From positions 1 through 48,660 of the IMG/VR virus record IMGVR_UViG_3300027971_000070: DNA of 48,660 nt, one strand, 5' to 3'. The notes under the pieces are model-generated. The model was not told where the DNA came from and did no database searches. It saw only the letters and a program-made list of their open reading frames with translations. A program made the position numbers and the translations under genes. This document shows positions 17,051-24,159 of this stretch, piece after piece. Origin of the DNA: a virus. The first letter of the stretch is position 1. Each line of letters opens with the position of its first letter.

Positions 17051-17066
17051 TTATCGTAACCGATAA
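17051..17066. repeat. 16-bp palindrome, copy 7
   Basis: TTATCGTAACCGATAA, exact. Immediately after the stop of the PAPS-reductase-like gene. Confidence 0.9.
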
Positions 17067-17070
17067 TCAA

Positions 17071-17088
17071 TTTCGTGACATCACGAAA
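17071..17088. promoter_or_regulatory. Perfect palindrome next to 16-bp motif
   Basis: TTTCGTGA-CA-TCACGAAA, a perfect 8+8 inverted repeat four bases after the palindrome at 17051-17066 and seven bases before a TTGACA box. It may be an operator for the downstream RNA or operon, or a weak hairpin ending the upstream transcript. Confidence 0.45.
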
Positions 17089-17095
17089 AAGATGC

Positions 17096-17124
17096 TTGAC
17101 ATCGAACACAACCTATAGTAGTTT
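17096..17124 (+). promoter_or_regulatory. Candidate promoter of small RNA
   Basis: Perfect TTGACA (17096-17101), a 17-bp spacer and TAGTTT (17119-17124). The -10 box is poor (three of six), but the predicted start, about 17131, coincides with the first base of a stable stem-loop. Confidence 0.4.
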
Positions 17125-17130
17125 TCAGTC

Positions 17131-17287
17131 GTGCGAGAAATCGTGCCTTCGGGGTGAGAGCCGAAGTGAATAGTAAAGCATAAAAATAAATTGAATACAA
17201 AATATAATGGTCGCTTGTAGTGGTCTAACTACTCTCATCTGTCAGTTCGCCAGTTTATGCTGCCACTGCAAGCGATCGCCTTTTTTC
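17131..17287 (+). ncRNA. Candidate small structured RNA with own terminator
   Basis: No ORF. In order: a stem-loop GTGCGA-GAAA-TCGTGC (17131-17146) with a GNRA loop, a stem-loop CTTCGG/CCGAAG (17147-17166), an AT-rich linker, and the terminator stem with six T. The plus-strand GNRA loop and the T-run give the direction. A TATAAT at 17203-17208 could start a shorter version. The function is unknown. The location between the PAPS-reductase-like gene and the replication genes suggests an antisense or attenuator role. Confidence 0.45.
17209..17286 (+). terminator. Rho-independent terminator with large loop
   Basis: A 13-bp stem, TCGCTTGTAGTGG (17211-17223) with CCACTGCAAGCGA (17263-17275), one G-T pair, then TCGCC and six T (17281-17286). 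The 39-base loop is long for a simple terminator. Confidence 0.6.
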
Positions 17288-17297
17288 AAATGAAAAA
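17282..17297. promoter_or_regulatory. Inverted repeat over start codon, candidate operator
   Basis: TTTTTCA-AA-TGAAAAA, a perfect 7+7 inverted repeat overlapping the ATG at 17290. It resembles the inverted repeat over the XRE start (15790-15805), both having a TCA...TGA centre. Confidence 0.4.
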
Positions 17298-17547
17298 TAA
17301 TCGTATCTGGAAAGTAAAAGATGGTTATTCATTTTTGCCTCATCAATTGGCTCAAGATGAAAATCTGTCACTACAAGCAAAGGGGTTAGCAGCAGTAATA
17401 TGTTTGGTTTGCATAAAACAATCAGAATCTACAGTTTCAATAATTGAATTGTGGAAGGCTATAGTAGATTGTAGAGGAGAGAATGCTTACAAAGAACTAT
17501 TAACTGCTGGATATATCGAAGATTTTCTGAAAGGACACATACAATGA
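17290..17547 (+). CDS. Winged-helix replication-type protein
   Basis: An 85-residue protein from MKNNRIWKVKDGYSFLPHQL. An upstream ATG at 17257 lies inside the terminator hairpin and was rejected. The segment LSLQAKGLAAVICLV (about residues 27-41), followed by a second helix pair and LLTAGYIED, matches the N-terminal helix-turn-helix found in phage replisome organisers and RepA-like proteins. It has no second domain. It overlaps the next gene by four bases (ATGA), and that gene encodes a second winged helix, so the two probably act together at the origin. Confidence 0.65.
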   Translation: MKNNRIWKVKDGYSFLPHQLAQDENLSLQAKGLAAVICLVCIKQSESTVSIIELWKAIVDCRGENAYKELLTAGYIEDFLKGHIQ

Positions 17548-18416
17548 GTGTTCGAATAATGTCAGAGGTCTTTGAGCGTAGTAAGACTCAAGGTAACGCA
17601 AGGTTGGTTCTTTTGTCTTTAGCTGACTCCTGCAATGACGATGCCAGTTGCTGGCCGTCTATACGGAAGATTGCAGAGAAAGCAAACATCTCAGAACCTA
17701 TCACGAAGAAGTATTTGAATGCTTTAATCCAGATTGGAGTCATTACCCGCGATGAGCGTGAAGACTTTTCTGGAAGGCAGACATCGAACCTTTACACGAT
17801 CAATGTTGAGAAGATCGGTGATGATGAAATAACGCAAGATGTCATTCACCAAGTTACTTCACCAAGCAGATTGAAAACATTTAAGGGGGTAACTGCGGTT
17901 AATGTGGGGGTGGATAACCCAGTGCAGATGGTGGTGGGGGTAACTAAAGTTAGTCTCCCTATAATGAACCATCATAAGGAACCCAAAATAGAACCATCAA
18001 GGGAAAGTTCGGCAGTGGCCTCACATTCCTCAACTCAAACTAATCTTTTCCCGACTTACCCAAATGAAGGTCACACTTCGGGTTCGGCTACCGCCAAACT
18101 GAAATCTGCCGATGGCAAAGAAACGGCCCCCCATTGCGCGGCCCCCCCACGAAATAAAAAATCGTCAGCTACCCAAATCGAAAAACCTGCTGGAGTAGGC
18201 GAGCAAGTCTGGGATGACTTCATCGCCCTCCGTAAAGCCAAACGCGCACCGCTATCAGCAACGGCACTCGCGTCTATCGCCAAAGAAGCGGAGAAGGCAG
18301 CGATGCACATCGAGGAGGCACTGACCGAATGCGTCACCCGTGGATGGCAGAGCTTCAAGGCTGAATGGATGAAACCAAAAACAACTACCAAACCAGAACG
18401 ATTCTCCAACTTTTAA
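17544..18416 (+). CDS. Replication initiator-like protein with HTH_36 domain
   Basis: A 290-residue protein. Residues about 8-80 form an HTH_36-type winged helix (RLVLLSLADSCNDDASCWPS, KIAEKANISEPITKKYL, then GVITRDERED), typical of phage and plasmid initiators. The centre is a Ser/Pro-rich linker. The last 90 residues (VWDDFIALRKAKRAPLSATA onward) are a helical domain like those that load helicases or contact primase. It lies six bases before dnaB, fitting an initiator/loader role. A weak AAAGGA site precedes the start. Confidence 0.75.
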   Translation: MSVRIMSEVFERSKTQGNARLVLLSLADSCNDDASCWPSIRKIAEKANISEPITKKYLNALIQIGVITRDEREDFSGRQTSNLYTINVEKIGDDEITQDVIHQVTSPSRLKTFKGVTAVNVGVDNPVQMVVGVTKVSLPIMNHHKEPKIEPSRESSAVASHSSTQTNLFPTYPNEGHTSGSATAKLKSADGKETAPHCAAPPRNKKSSATQIEKPAGVGEQVWDDFIALRKAKRAPLSATALASIAKEAEKAAMHIEEALTECVTRGWQSFKAEWMKPKTTTKPERFSNF

Positions 18417-18422
18417 CCTAAC

Positions 18423-19655
18423 ATGAAAAAAGTCCCAATAGCACGAAAGAGCGAAGCGGCAGTGTTGTCGCTCATCGCAATCGATAGAAACATCCTTTCC
18501 CAACAAACATGGGATAGTGATTATTTCGCCATACCAGCCCACAGGATCGTTTTTAATGCGCTCCAAGGGGTTCACCAGCGGACAGGGGTTTGCTGCCCGT
18601 TTTCTGCCATCGCAGAGCTAGAGGCAACTGGACAATTGGAAGCAGCAGGTGGTGAAGAATCTGTCCACGACACATTATGCACGATGAAGGTAACTTCTGG
18701 GAAGGTTTGCCAAGACATGGCAGATGACTACCGGAAACACCTACACCGCACGAAGGCATACCGCGATGTTCTGACTCTCATGGAGAAGGAAGAAGTAAAT
18801 CTTCGCGCAGGTAAGGCCGATTTGAAGGAATTATCGGAAACGATAATGAAGTGCGCCGAGGATCGGACAACAAAAGTGAAACCAGTCAAAGATTTAATCA
18901 TTGAAATCATCGATGAGATGGAAGGGAAGGCAGTAAAGGATTTCTTTCCTACTGGATTGCTGAAAGTAGATCGTGCCTTGAAAGGCGGAATGCACAAAGG
19001 AGAGATGATGACAGTAGCATCAGAGACTGGTGGAGGAAAATCCATCTATCTTGTCCAAGCTGCACTCGCAAATCTTGAAGAAGGTAAGTCAGTTCTCTTC
19101 TTCAGCCTCGAAATGAAGGCAAAAGACATCCTAACTCGCATGGCTTGTAACTTGGCAGGGTATCCAGTGCGTGAACCAGAGGATTACAAGAACGCCAACC
19201 AACACGAACTCCTCAAAATCAACGCCGCATTGTTGAAATTACACCAGTTACCCATCGAAATCGTGGATGGAGTAGCCGAAATTGACGAGATTGAGGCCCA
19301 AATCAACCGATACACAGGTGAAAAACGGGCAGATGTAATCGTCGTAGATTACCTACAAATCATCTCATCTGATGGTGAAGAGGGTAGAGAAAGCCAGATT
19401 TCGGAGATAGCAAGGCGTTTAAAACTGGCGGCACTGAAGAATAATTCGATCATGCTGACAGCTTCCCAGCTTAACGACGATGGAAGATTGCGCGAATCAC
19501 GGGCGATTGGAATGCACTCTGACCAAGTAGTGTATATCGAACACATAAAGGAGAAGAGTAGGCTGACAATCAAGAAAAACCGCCGAGGTCAAAGGAACTA
19601 CATGACTGAAATAATCATGCGCGGTGACATCTCAAAACTTGAAGAGGTCTACTAA
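18423..19655 (+). CDS. dnaB: Replicative DNA helicase, DnaB family
   Basis: A 410-residue hexameric helicase. The N-terminal helical domain covers about residues 1-110. The RecA-like core has Walker A ASETGGGKS (199-207), FFSLEMKAKDI (226-236), Walker B ADVIVVDYLQII (303-314) and the LTASQLN motif (345-351), with the arginine-rich end KKNRRGQRNY. It unwinds the fork and may recruit host primase and polymerase, since the phage encodes none that I can see. Palindrome copy 18831-18846 lies between the two domains, encoding LSETI. Confidence 0.92.
   Translation: MKKVPIARKSEAAVLSLIAIDRNILSQQTWDSDYFAIPAHRIVFNALQGVHQRTGVCCPFSAIAELEATGQLEAAGGEESVHDTLCTMKVTSGKVCQDMADDYRKHLHRTKAYRDVLTLMEKEEVNLRAGKADLKELSETIMKCAEDRTTKVKPVKDLIIEIIDEMEGKAVKDFFPTGLLKVDRALKGGMHKGEMMTVASETGGGKSIYLVQAALANLEEGKSVLFFSLEMKAKDILTRMACNLAGYPVREPEDYKNANQHELLKINAALLKLHQLPIEIVDGVAEIDEIEAQINRYTGEKRADVIVVDYLQIISSDGEEGRESQISEIARRLKLAALKNNSIMLTASQLNDDGRLRESRAIGMHSDQVVYIEHIKEKSRLTIKKNRRGQRNYMTEIIMRGDISKLEEVY
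18831..18846. repeat. 16-bp palindrome, copy 8
   Basis: TTATCGGAAACGATAA, exact, inside dnaB (LSETI frame). Confidence 0.9.
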
Positions 19656-19849
19656 TGACAACTGACCAAGCATACGGCAGAGCCTTGAAGTATCTGGAGG
19701 CGGCAAACGCTATCTGGGAAGCTCAAGACAAGGAAAGGTATTGTATCGCAGAGAACTACCATAACGAAGGAATCAAAATTCGCAACCAATACTTCTCTGA
19801 AACAAAAGTATTGACACAGATACAAGATATTGATTCAATGCTCCCATGA
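19655..19849 (+). CDS. Hypothetical small protein
   Basis: A 64-residue protein, MTTDQAYGRALKYLEAANAI onward. It looks all-helical and overlaps dnaB by one base and the next gene by four. A helicase accessory is possible only by position. Confidence 0.6.
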   Translation: MTTDQAYGRALKYLEAANAIWEAQDKERYCIAENYHNEGIKIRNQYFSETKVLTQIQDIDSMLP

Positions 19850-20055
19850 ATAACACACCAGAGACAGATGTAGCCATAAAAGCCCAAGCGCAATGGAGAA
19901 GGCCATTCATATCCTACACGATGGATGGTATCACATGGGATGGGCCAGTTGTTGATCTATGTCGCAGACTGGAACGCGAGCGCGACGAGGCGAGGCAGCA
20001 AATTGATGATTACAGAGAACGACACGATTTACTTCCGATAAGTTGGGAGCTTTAA
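19846..20055 (+). CDS. Hypothetical small protein
   Basis: A 69-residue protein, MNNTPETDVAIKAQAQWRRP onward, with a short beta segment (ISYTMDGITWDGPV) and a charged helix (CRRLERERDEARQQIDDYRE). Proteins with this TPETD...LERERDEAR layout are frequent in phage early regions and have no known function. Coupled to both neighbours. Confidence 0.6.
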   Translation: MNNTPETDVAIKAQAQWRRPFISYTMDGITWDGPVVDLCRRLERERDEARQQIDDYRERHDLLPISWEL

Positions 20056-20060
20056 TCACT

Positions 20061-20390
20061 ATGATCAACTCAAGAGCTAAAGGAGCAAGGGGTGAAAGGC
20101 AGTGGAGAGATCAACTCCGAGCCGAAGGCTACACTGCTAAACGAGGACAGCAACACGCAGGAGGACAAGACTCGCCAGATGTGGTCTGTGAAGAGCTGAA
20201 AGGTAAACTCCACTTTGAAGTAAAGTGTGTTCAGAATTTAAATTTAGATAAGGCTTGCGAACAGGCTGAACGGGATGCTAAAGGCATTGCGTGGGCGGTC
20301 GCTCACAAGAAGAATAACAAGAACTGGAAGGTAACAATCTCTGCCGACTTGTTCTTCAAACTACTAAGGGATGGAATTGATGGATTATGA
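20061..20390 (+). CDS. PD-(D/E)XK Holliday junction resolvase-like nuclease
   Basis: 109 residues from MINSRAKGARGERQ, chosen over a start six codons earlier because this is the usual N-terminus. Catalytic residues fit the Hjc/phage resolvase pattern: E12 in GARGE, D40 in SPDVV, and E53-x-K55 in FEVK, followed by a QAERDAKG helix. The enzyme would cut branched DNA before packaging. A GGGAGC site lies 13 bases before the ATG. It overlaps the next gene by four bases. Confidence 0.82.
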   Translation: MINSRAKGARGERQWRDQLRAEGYTAKRGQQHAGGQDSPDVVCEELKGKLHFEVKCVQNLNLDKACEQAERDAKGIAWAVAHKKNNKNWKVTISADLFFKLLRDGIDGL

Positions 20391-20548
20391 AAAATGAATT
20401 CATAATAACAATTGACGACAAATATTGTGTATACAAGTATGTTGTAAGTCTTCCAGACGATGTTGCAATTTACGATATTATTAAAACAATTTGCGATAAC
20501 TATAAAATAGAAACACCAGAAGCAATTTATGAAAAAACCAACAAGTAA
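20387..20548 (+). CDS. Hypothetical small protein
   Basis: A 53-residue protein below usual cutoffs, MKNEFIITIDDKYCVYKYVV onward, beginning with two beta strands and then a helix. It overlaps the upstream stop by four bases (ATGA) and the next start by 20 bases. Function unknown. Confidence 0.5.
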   Translation: MKNEFIITIDDKYCVYKYVVSLPDDVAIYDIIKTICDNYKIETPEAIYEKTNK

Positions 20549-20708
20549 GGCCGCGAAGGTGGCTAAAGTCATGGGCGAATACAAGCGTGGAACTCTCCAT
20601 GCAGGAGTGAATCCTAAAGGCCCGAAGAAAGCACCGCTCGTTAAGAGCCGCAAACAAGCAGTAGCTATCGCTATGAGCCAAGCAGGAATGAAGAGGAAGA
20701 AAAAATGA
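20529..20708 (+). CDS. Small basic protein, DUF6496-like
   Basis: A 59-residue Lys-rich protein, MKKPTSKAAKVAKVMGEYKR, GTLHAGVNPKGPKK, then VKSRKQAVAIAMSQAGMKRK. The layout (AKVMxEYKxGxLxxG ... VKSRKQAxAIAxSxAG) matches a conserved phage family of unknown role that I recall as DUF6496. The strong positive charge suggests nucleic-acid binding. Overlaps both neighbours. Confidence 0.65.
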   Translation: MKKPTSKAAKVAKVMGEYKRGTLHAGVNPKGPKKAPLVKSRKQAVAIAMSQAGMKRKKK

Positions 20709-20839
20709 AAACTAAAGCAAAAACGCACAAAATGCCAAATGGCAAAATGATGTCAGATTCCGCGCACAAGAAGATGCACGAAAAAAAGGAATCCAAATCC
20801 ATGAAGAAAATGGAACGTAAGCGTGGATACAAATCCTAA
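20705..20839 (+). CDS. Tiny Lys/Met-rich basic protein
   Basis: A 44-residue protein, MKTKAKTHKMPNGKMMSDSA then HKKMHEKKESKSMKKM and KRGYKS. It is almost entirely Lys, Met, Ser and His. It overlaps its neighbours (ATGA, TAATG) in a chain of basic micro-proteins. It may bind DNA or RNA, or be a minor virion protein. Unrecognised. Confidence 0.5.
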   Translation: MKTKAKTHKMPNGKMMSDSAHKKMHEKKESKSMKKMERKRGYKS

Positions 20840-21081
20840 TGGAAAAGAGATTCACGAAGGTAGTCAAGAACGCTAAGACTGGCAGGACTAAGACTGTGAA
20901 GTTTGGTCAAGCTGGCAAGGCTAAGGATGGTAAGGATCGTATTCAACCACTCACAAAAAAAGCGGACGCATACTGTGCCCGTTCAGCTAAGATTAAGGGA
21001 GATTGGAAGAGTGATCCCAATTCCCCCAATAACCTATCTCGCAAGAAGTGGAAGTGCAAAGGTAGCAAGTCGATGAAATGA
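20839..21081 (+). CDS. Conserved phage basic protein, DUF6321-like
   Basis: An 80-residue protein whose sequence (KFGQAGKAKDGKDRIQPLTK, DAYCARSAKIKGDW, then PNNLSRKKWKCKG) is strongly conserved across aquatic phages that I recall. Two cysteines and many lysines suggest a compact nucleic-acid-binding fold. Function not established. It is encoded in the same coupled cluster as two other basic micro-proteins. Confidence 0.75.
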   Translation: MEKRFTKVVKNAKTGRTKTVKFGQAGKAKDGKDRIQPLTKKADAYCARSAKIKGDWKSDPNSPNNLSRKKWKCKGSKSMK

Positions 21082-21248
21082 AGATCAACGGCAAGGATAT
21101 TGAAGGTAATGTTGATCTGGATGATAGTCGAGTAGGATGGAAATATCCACTCAACTCCAAACAGATCAGCAAAGCCTGCGAAGACTTCTTCAAAAAGCGT
21201 GGAATGAAACAATACGATTGCTGCGGCAGACCTAAAAAAACACAATGA
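21078..21248 (+). CDS. Hypothetical small protein
   Basis: A 56-residue protein, MKINGKDIEGNVDLDDSRVG onward, with a helical segment (SKQISKACEDFFKKRG) and a vicinal CC near the end. Overlaps both neighbours by four bases (ATGA). No family recognised. Confidence 0.5.
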   Translation: MKINGKDIEGNVDLDDSRVGWKYPLNSKQISKACEDFFKKRGMKQYDCCGRPKKTQ

Positions 21249-21499
21249 CGTGTCCTAAATGTGAATCACCTACTGAAGTCATTAATAGCAGAAAGAGAGA
21301 TGGCACAGTGGTAAGGAGGAGGCTTTGTGCTTGTGGGGAAAGGTTCTCAACTAAAGAAGTAATTGTTGATTCAAGAAAGGTTATTTTCAAAAAGGTAGTC
21401 AAAGCACTATCGATGACTAAAGCAGTTACTGGAGAGTGGACAATAAAGGTAGATGAAAATACACCCGAATGGGCAAAGAAAATGTTAATCAACTTATAA
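21245..21499 (+). CDS. NrdR-like zinc-ribbon protein
   Basis: An 84-residue protein. Residues 1-45 copy the NrdR zinc ribbon: MTCPKC (C3, C6), NSRKRDGTVVRRRLCACGER (C28, C30) and FSTKEV. The ATP-cone domain of true NrdR (ribonucleotide reductase repressor) is absent, and the second cysteine pair is C-x-C instead of C-x2-C. It could be a truncated mimic that interferes with host nrd control or a stand-alone DNA-binding ribbon. The nearby dCMP deaminase points to nucleotide metabolism. Confidence 0.65.
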   Translation: MTCPKCESPTEVINSRKRDGTVVRRRLCACGERFSTKEVIVDSRKVIFKKVVKALSMTKAVTGEWTIKVDENTPEWAKKMLINL

Positions 21500-21500
21500 T

Positions 21501-21677
21501 ATGGATAACGGAAAACAAATTGAACAGTTTCAAAATAAATTAGATAAGTTGGTAAATACCTACACAGAAGAATTTGATCTATCAATTGCAGCAATGATAG
21601 GCATTTTTGTGTGTAAGATATACGAACTCTTAGCTAACCAAGAAGATGAGGAAGATGAAGAGGAGGAATTAGTATGA
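21501..21677 (+). CDS. Hypothetical small acidic protein
   Basis: A 58-residue protein, MDNGKQIEQFQNKLDKLVNT onward, with a hydrophobic middle (LSIAAMIGIFVCKIYELLA) and a very acidic tail (EDEEDEEEELV). One membrane or buried helix is possible. Its end codes for the AGGAGG site that serves the next gene. Confidence 0.5.
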   Translation: MDNGKQIEQFQNKLDKLVNTYTEEFDLSIAAMIGIFVCKIYELLANQEDEEDEEEELV

Positions 21678-21928
21678 AAAAGACAGATGTTTTTCTTTCA
21701 AAAGCATTAGATAAAATGTTTCAGTATGTAGGGTTTGAAAAGTTTGATCGGGAGTTTTCAAATCAAGAAGGTTGGTATTCACTCAGAACTTGGACTAAAG
21801 AACAATCTAATGAATTCAAAGATTGGTTTATAAAAGAATACGTTAAAACATTTAAGTCAAAAAAACAAAGTGCTGAAAAAGAATATCAATGGTTCAACCT
21901 TATGTGGGGGTGGAAAGTAAATGACTAA
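21674..21928 (+). CDS. Hypothetical protein
   Basis: An 84-residue protein, MKKTDVFLSKALDKMFQYVG onward, rich in Trp and Lys (KEQSNEFKDWFIKEYVKTF). The start is supported by a strong AGGAGG eight bases upstream and an ATGA overlap. Lys-rich alpha-helical phage proteins like this are common and uncharacterised. Confidence 0.6.
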   Translation: MKKTDVFLSKALDKMFQYVGFEKFDREFSNQEGWYSLRTWTKEQSNEFKDWFIKEYVKTFKSKKQSAEKEYQWFNLMWGWKVND

Positions 21929-22118
21929 ATATGAGTTGTGGGAAATATACTGCACAAAGAACCCATCATTTGAAGAAGATGGAAATGTTACTTTGTCAAC
22001 TAAAGGATTACGAAAATTGTTTGAAACAACATGGGATCAAGCGATCCGCTCAACCCCCAGAGGGCCGCAAAGTGATAAAGCGGTAGATGACCTAATGAAT
22101 ATTTTTGGAATGAAATAA
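21921..22118 (+). CDS. Hypothetical protein
   Basis: A 65-residue protein, MTKYELWEIYCTKNPSFEED onward, with TTKGLRKLFETTWDQA-like helical content. The pattern YELWEIYCxKNPSFxxD is familiar from phage early regions but has no assigned role. Overlaps the upstream gene by eight bases. Confidence 0.6.
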   Translation: MTKYELWEIYCTKNPSFEEDGNVTLSTKGLRKLFETTWDQAIRSTPRGPQSDKAVDDLMNIFGMK

Positions 22119-22121
22119 CCT

Positions 22122-23249
22122 ATGAGTATCGTTAACGATAAATTCAGATTCCATATCCTTGGACTTCCTCACACAGTAAGTTCCAAGGAGTTTAACGCCT
22201 GCGCTTACACCCAAAAGGTAGTGAAGTTCGGGAAGATGATGACGCAGCGCGGCCATGAAGTAATCCACTACGGACACGAAGATTCAGATTTAATCTGCAC
22301 AGAACACGTCCCTGTTCTAACTAATGCTAATTGGAAAATAGCATACGGAAATCACGACTGGCGTAAAACATTCTTTAAGTTTGATACAAAGGATTACGCT
22401 TATCAAACATTCTACCTTAATGCTATTAGAGAAGTAGGTAAAAGAAAACAGAAGAATGATTTTATTCTTCCATTCTGGGGAAGTGGGGTCAGACCAATCT
22501 GTGACGCGCATCCAGACCTAATCACAGTTGAGCCGGGAATAGGATATGCGGGTGGACACTGGGCAAGGTGGAAAGTATTTGAATCCTACGCAATCTACCA
22601 TGCGTTCTGCGGAATGCAGGCAGTAGGAAATTGCCAGCAAGATAACTATGCTGTGGTAATTCCAAACTACTTCGATAAAGAAGACTTTGACTTCTGTGAC
22701 CATAAAGAAGATTACTTTCTTTATCTGGGTAGAGTATACTCTGGGAAAGGTGTAGATATTGCCATTGAAGCTACTAAACGAGCAGGCGTTAAGTTGGTAA
22801 TAGCAGGCCAAAAGGAGGAAGGTTATAAGCTACCAGACCATGTTCACTATGTAGGATACGCCGATGTTCCTACTAGAAAGAGGCTCATGTCAAAGGCTAA
22901 GGCATCCTTCCTTCCAAGTCAGTATGTAGAACCATTCGGTGGAGTCCAAATAGAAAACCTACTTTCTGGCACTCCTACGATAACTACCGACTGGGGTAGT
23001 TTCACTGAGAACAACCTACATGGGATAACAGGATTCCGCTGCCGCACGATGGGGGACTATGTAGATGCGATTAAGAACATTGAGCAAATCTGCCCATTTG
23101 ACTGCAATATTTTCGGAAAAAACTTCACCTTGGAGCGGGTAGCACCCATGTATGAGAAATACTTCTCAGATGTCATGGATGTCTACACAGGAGAAGGGTG
23201 GTATGCCAAAGGAAATAACATCGAAGCAATGAACAGATACTATCCATGA
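22122..23249 (+). CDS. GT-B family glycosyltransferase
   Basis: A 375-residue glycosyltransferase of the GT4-like group. The C-terminal Rossmann half is clear: DYFLYLGRVYSGKGVDIAIE (about 200-220), LVIAGQKEEG, HVHYVGYAD, then the donor-site segment YVEPFGGVQIENLLSGTPTI (EPFGGVxxEALxxGTP type). The N-terminal half (FHILGLPHTVSSKEFNACAY) is the acceptor side. It would transfer a sugar from a nucleotide donor to an unknown acceptor: DNA, a virion protein or a host surface glycan. A palindrome copy (22126-22141) overlaps codons 2-7 (SIVNDK). Confidence 0.85.
   Translation: MSIVNDKFRFHILGLPHTVSSKEFNACAYTQKVVKFGKMMTQRGHEVIHYGHEDSDLICTEHVPVLTNANWKIAYGNHDWRKTFFKFDTKDYAYQTFYLNAIREVGKRKQKNDFILPFWGSGVRPICDAHPDLITVEPGIGYAGGHWARWKVFESYAIYHAFCGMQAVGNCQQDNYAVVIPNYFDKEDFDFCDHKEDYFLYLGRVYSGKGVDIAIEATKRAGVKLVIAGQKEEGYKLPDHVHYVGYADVPTRKRLMSKAKASFLPSQYVEPFGGVQIENLLSGTPTITTDWGSFTENNLHGITGFRCRTMGDYVDAIKNIEQICPFDCNIFGKNFTLERVAPMYEKYFSDVMDVYTGEGWYAKGNNIEAMNRYYP
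22126..22141. repeat. 16-bp palindrome, copy 9
   Basis: GTATCGTTAACGATAA, one outer mismatch. Covers codons 2-7 of the glycosyltransferase gene. Confidence 0.8.
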
Positions 23250-23635
23250 ACTGGGACGAATACGCTATGAGTATAGCCGAGGTAGTGGCTAAGAAGAGTA
23301 AAGACCCATGGCATAAGGTCGGAGCGGTGATCCTAAGAGAAGACCATTCAGTAGCCTCAGTAGGGTATAACGGATTCCCTCAAGGTGTAGAAGAAGACTG
23401 GTCAGACAGAGAAGAGAGAAAGAAGTATGTAATCCACGCAGAGCAGAATGCCCTCAGATATACCCAACCCGGCGAAGGAAAAACACTGGTATCCACCCTA
23501 CTCCCATGTAGAGACTGCCTAAAAACCATAGCCGCCTACAAAATAAAGAGAGTCCTCTACAAAGATGTTTATAAATCAGACCCAATAGCCCTAGACATAG
23601 CAGAAAAAATGGGAGTCACACTAATCAAATTATGA
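23246..23635 (+). CDS. dcd: dCMP deaminase
   Basis: A 129-residue deoxycytidylate deaminase. The zinc site is complete: H64-A-E66 in VIHAEQNAL and C88-x2-C91 in LLPCRDC, with the upstream KDPWHKVGAVIL segment. It converts dCMP to dUMP, feeding dTMP synthesis. It overlaps the glycosyltransferase gene by four bases. No thymidylate synthase or dUTPase was found in the window. The gene symbol denotes function only. Confidence 0.85.
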   Translation: MNWDEYAMSIAEVVAKKSKDPWHKVGAVILREDHSVASVGYNGFPQGVEEDWSDREERKKYVIHAEQNALRYTQPGEGKTLVSTLLPCRDCLKTIAAYKIKRVLYKDVYKSDPIALDIAEKMGVTLIKL

Positions 23636-23931
23636 CAAAACAAGAAGCAATACAAGAACAGATAGACGAGATAATGGATTCCTTTGATTTTGAGAAAGCA
23701 CAGAAAATCATGGAAGCCATAAACTGGGAGTGGCATGAAGAAGGAATCCCAGACATTTACTCACTAAGAACATTAGCCAGAAAGCATCTTAAAGAAGCAG
23801 CGGAAATTAAAGGAGCAATTTCATCTGGCGGGTTTACAGCAGCCTACACAGAGAATAAAGAACCTTGGGTAAGGCTGGAACTTTACTTTGGAGTAGATTT
23901 AGTAAATGAACCAACCAACTACAATGAATGA
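23632..23931 (+). CDS. Conserved hypothetical phage protein
   Basis: A 99-residue protein with an N-terminal helical half (MTKQEAIQEQIDEIMDSFDF) and a C-terminal strand segment (ISSGGFTAAYTENK, then VRLELYFGVDLVNE). The helix-SGGFxA-LxLxF layout recurs in many phage genomes without known function. Overlaps dcd by four bases. Confidence 0.65.
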   Translation: MTKQEAIQEQIDEIMDSFDFEKAQKIMEAINWEWHEEGIPDIYSLRTLARKHLKEAAEIKGAISSGGFTAAYTENKEPWVRLELYFGVDLVNEPTNYNE

Positions 23932-24007
23932 CCAAATCATGGCATTAATCTTAGCTTGGACGGTAGTAGTAGCCTGCTTCATAGTAGAGACAATCACTAA
24001 GAGATGA
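23906..24007 (+). CDS. Single-span membrane micro-protein
   Basis: A 33-residue peptide, MNQPTTMNDQIMALILAWTV then VVACFIVETITKR, with one clear membrane helix. An internal Met at codon 7 (23924) is an alternative start that would reduce the overlap with the upstream gene. It overlaps the next start (ATGA). Confidence 0.4.
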   Translation: MNQPTTMNDQIMALILAWTVVVACFIVETITKR

Positions 24008-24159
24008 AAGCCTGCCACCAAGCCTTCCTATTCCACTACCCAGACCTAAAAGAATACCAAGACTTCAATGACTGGCTATTCTCCAAAGACCCAATCTGTC
24101 TATCATTCAGAAAAGGTTGGGCCGCATCTAATAATAATTCAAAAGCACATTCAATATGA
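24004..24159 (+). CDS. Hypothetical micro-protein
   Basis: A 51-residue protein, MKACHQAFLFHYPDLKEYQD onward, rich in aromatic residues. Coupled to both neighbours by ATGA overlaps, which is the main reason to believe it. Unrecognised. Confidence 0.45.
   Translation: MKACHQAFLFHYPDLKEYQDFNDWLFSKDPICLSFRKGWAASNNNSKAHSI

Noticed and set aside
17257-17289. Upstream ATG extending the winged-helix gene at 17290
   Set aside because: It lies inside the terminator stem and gives a non-typical N-terminus (MLPLQAIAFFQ).
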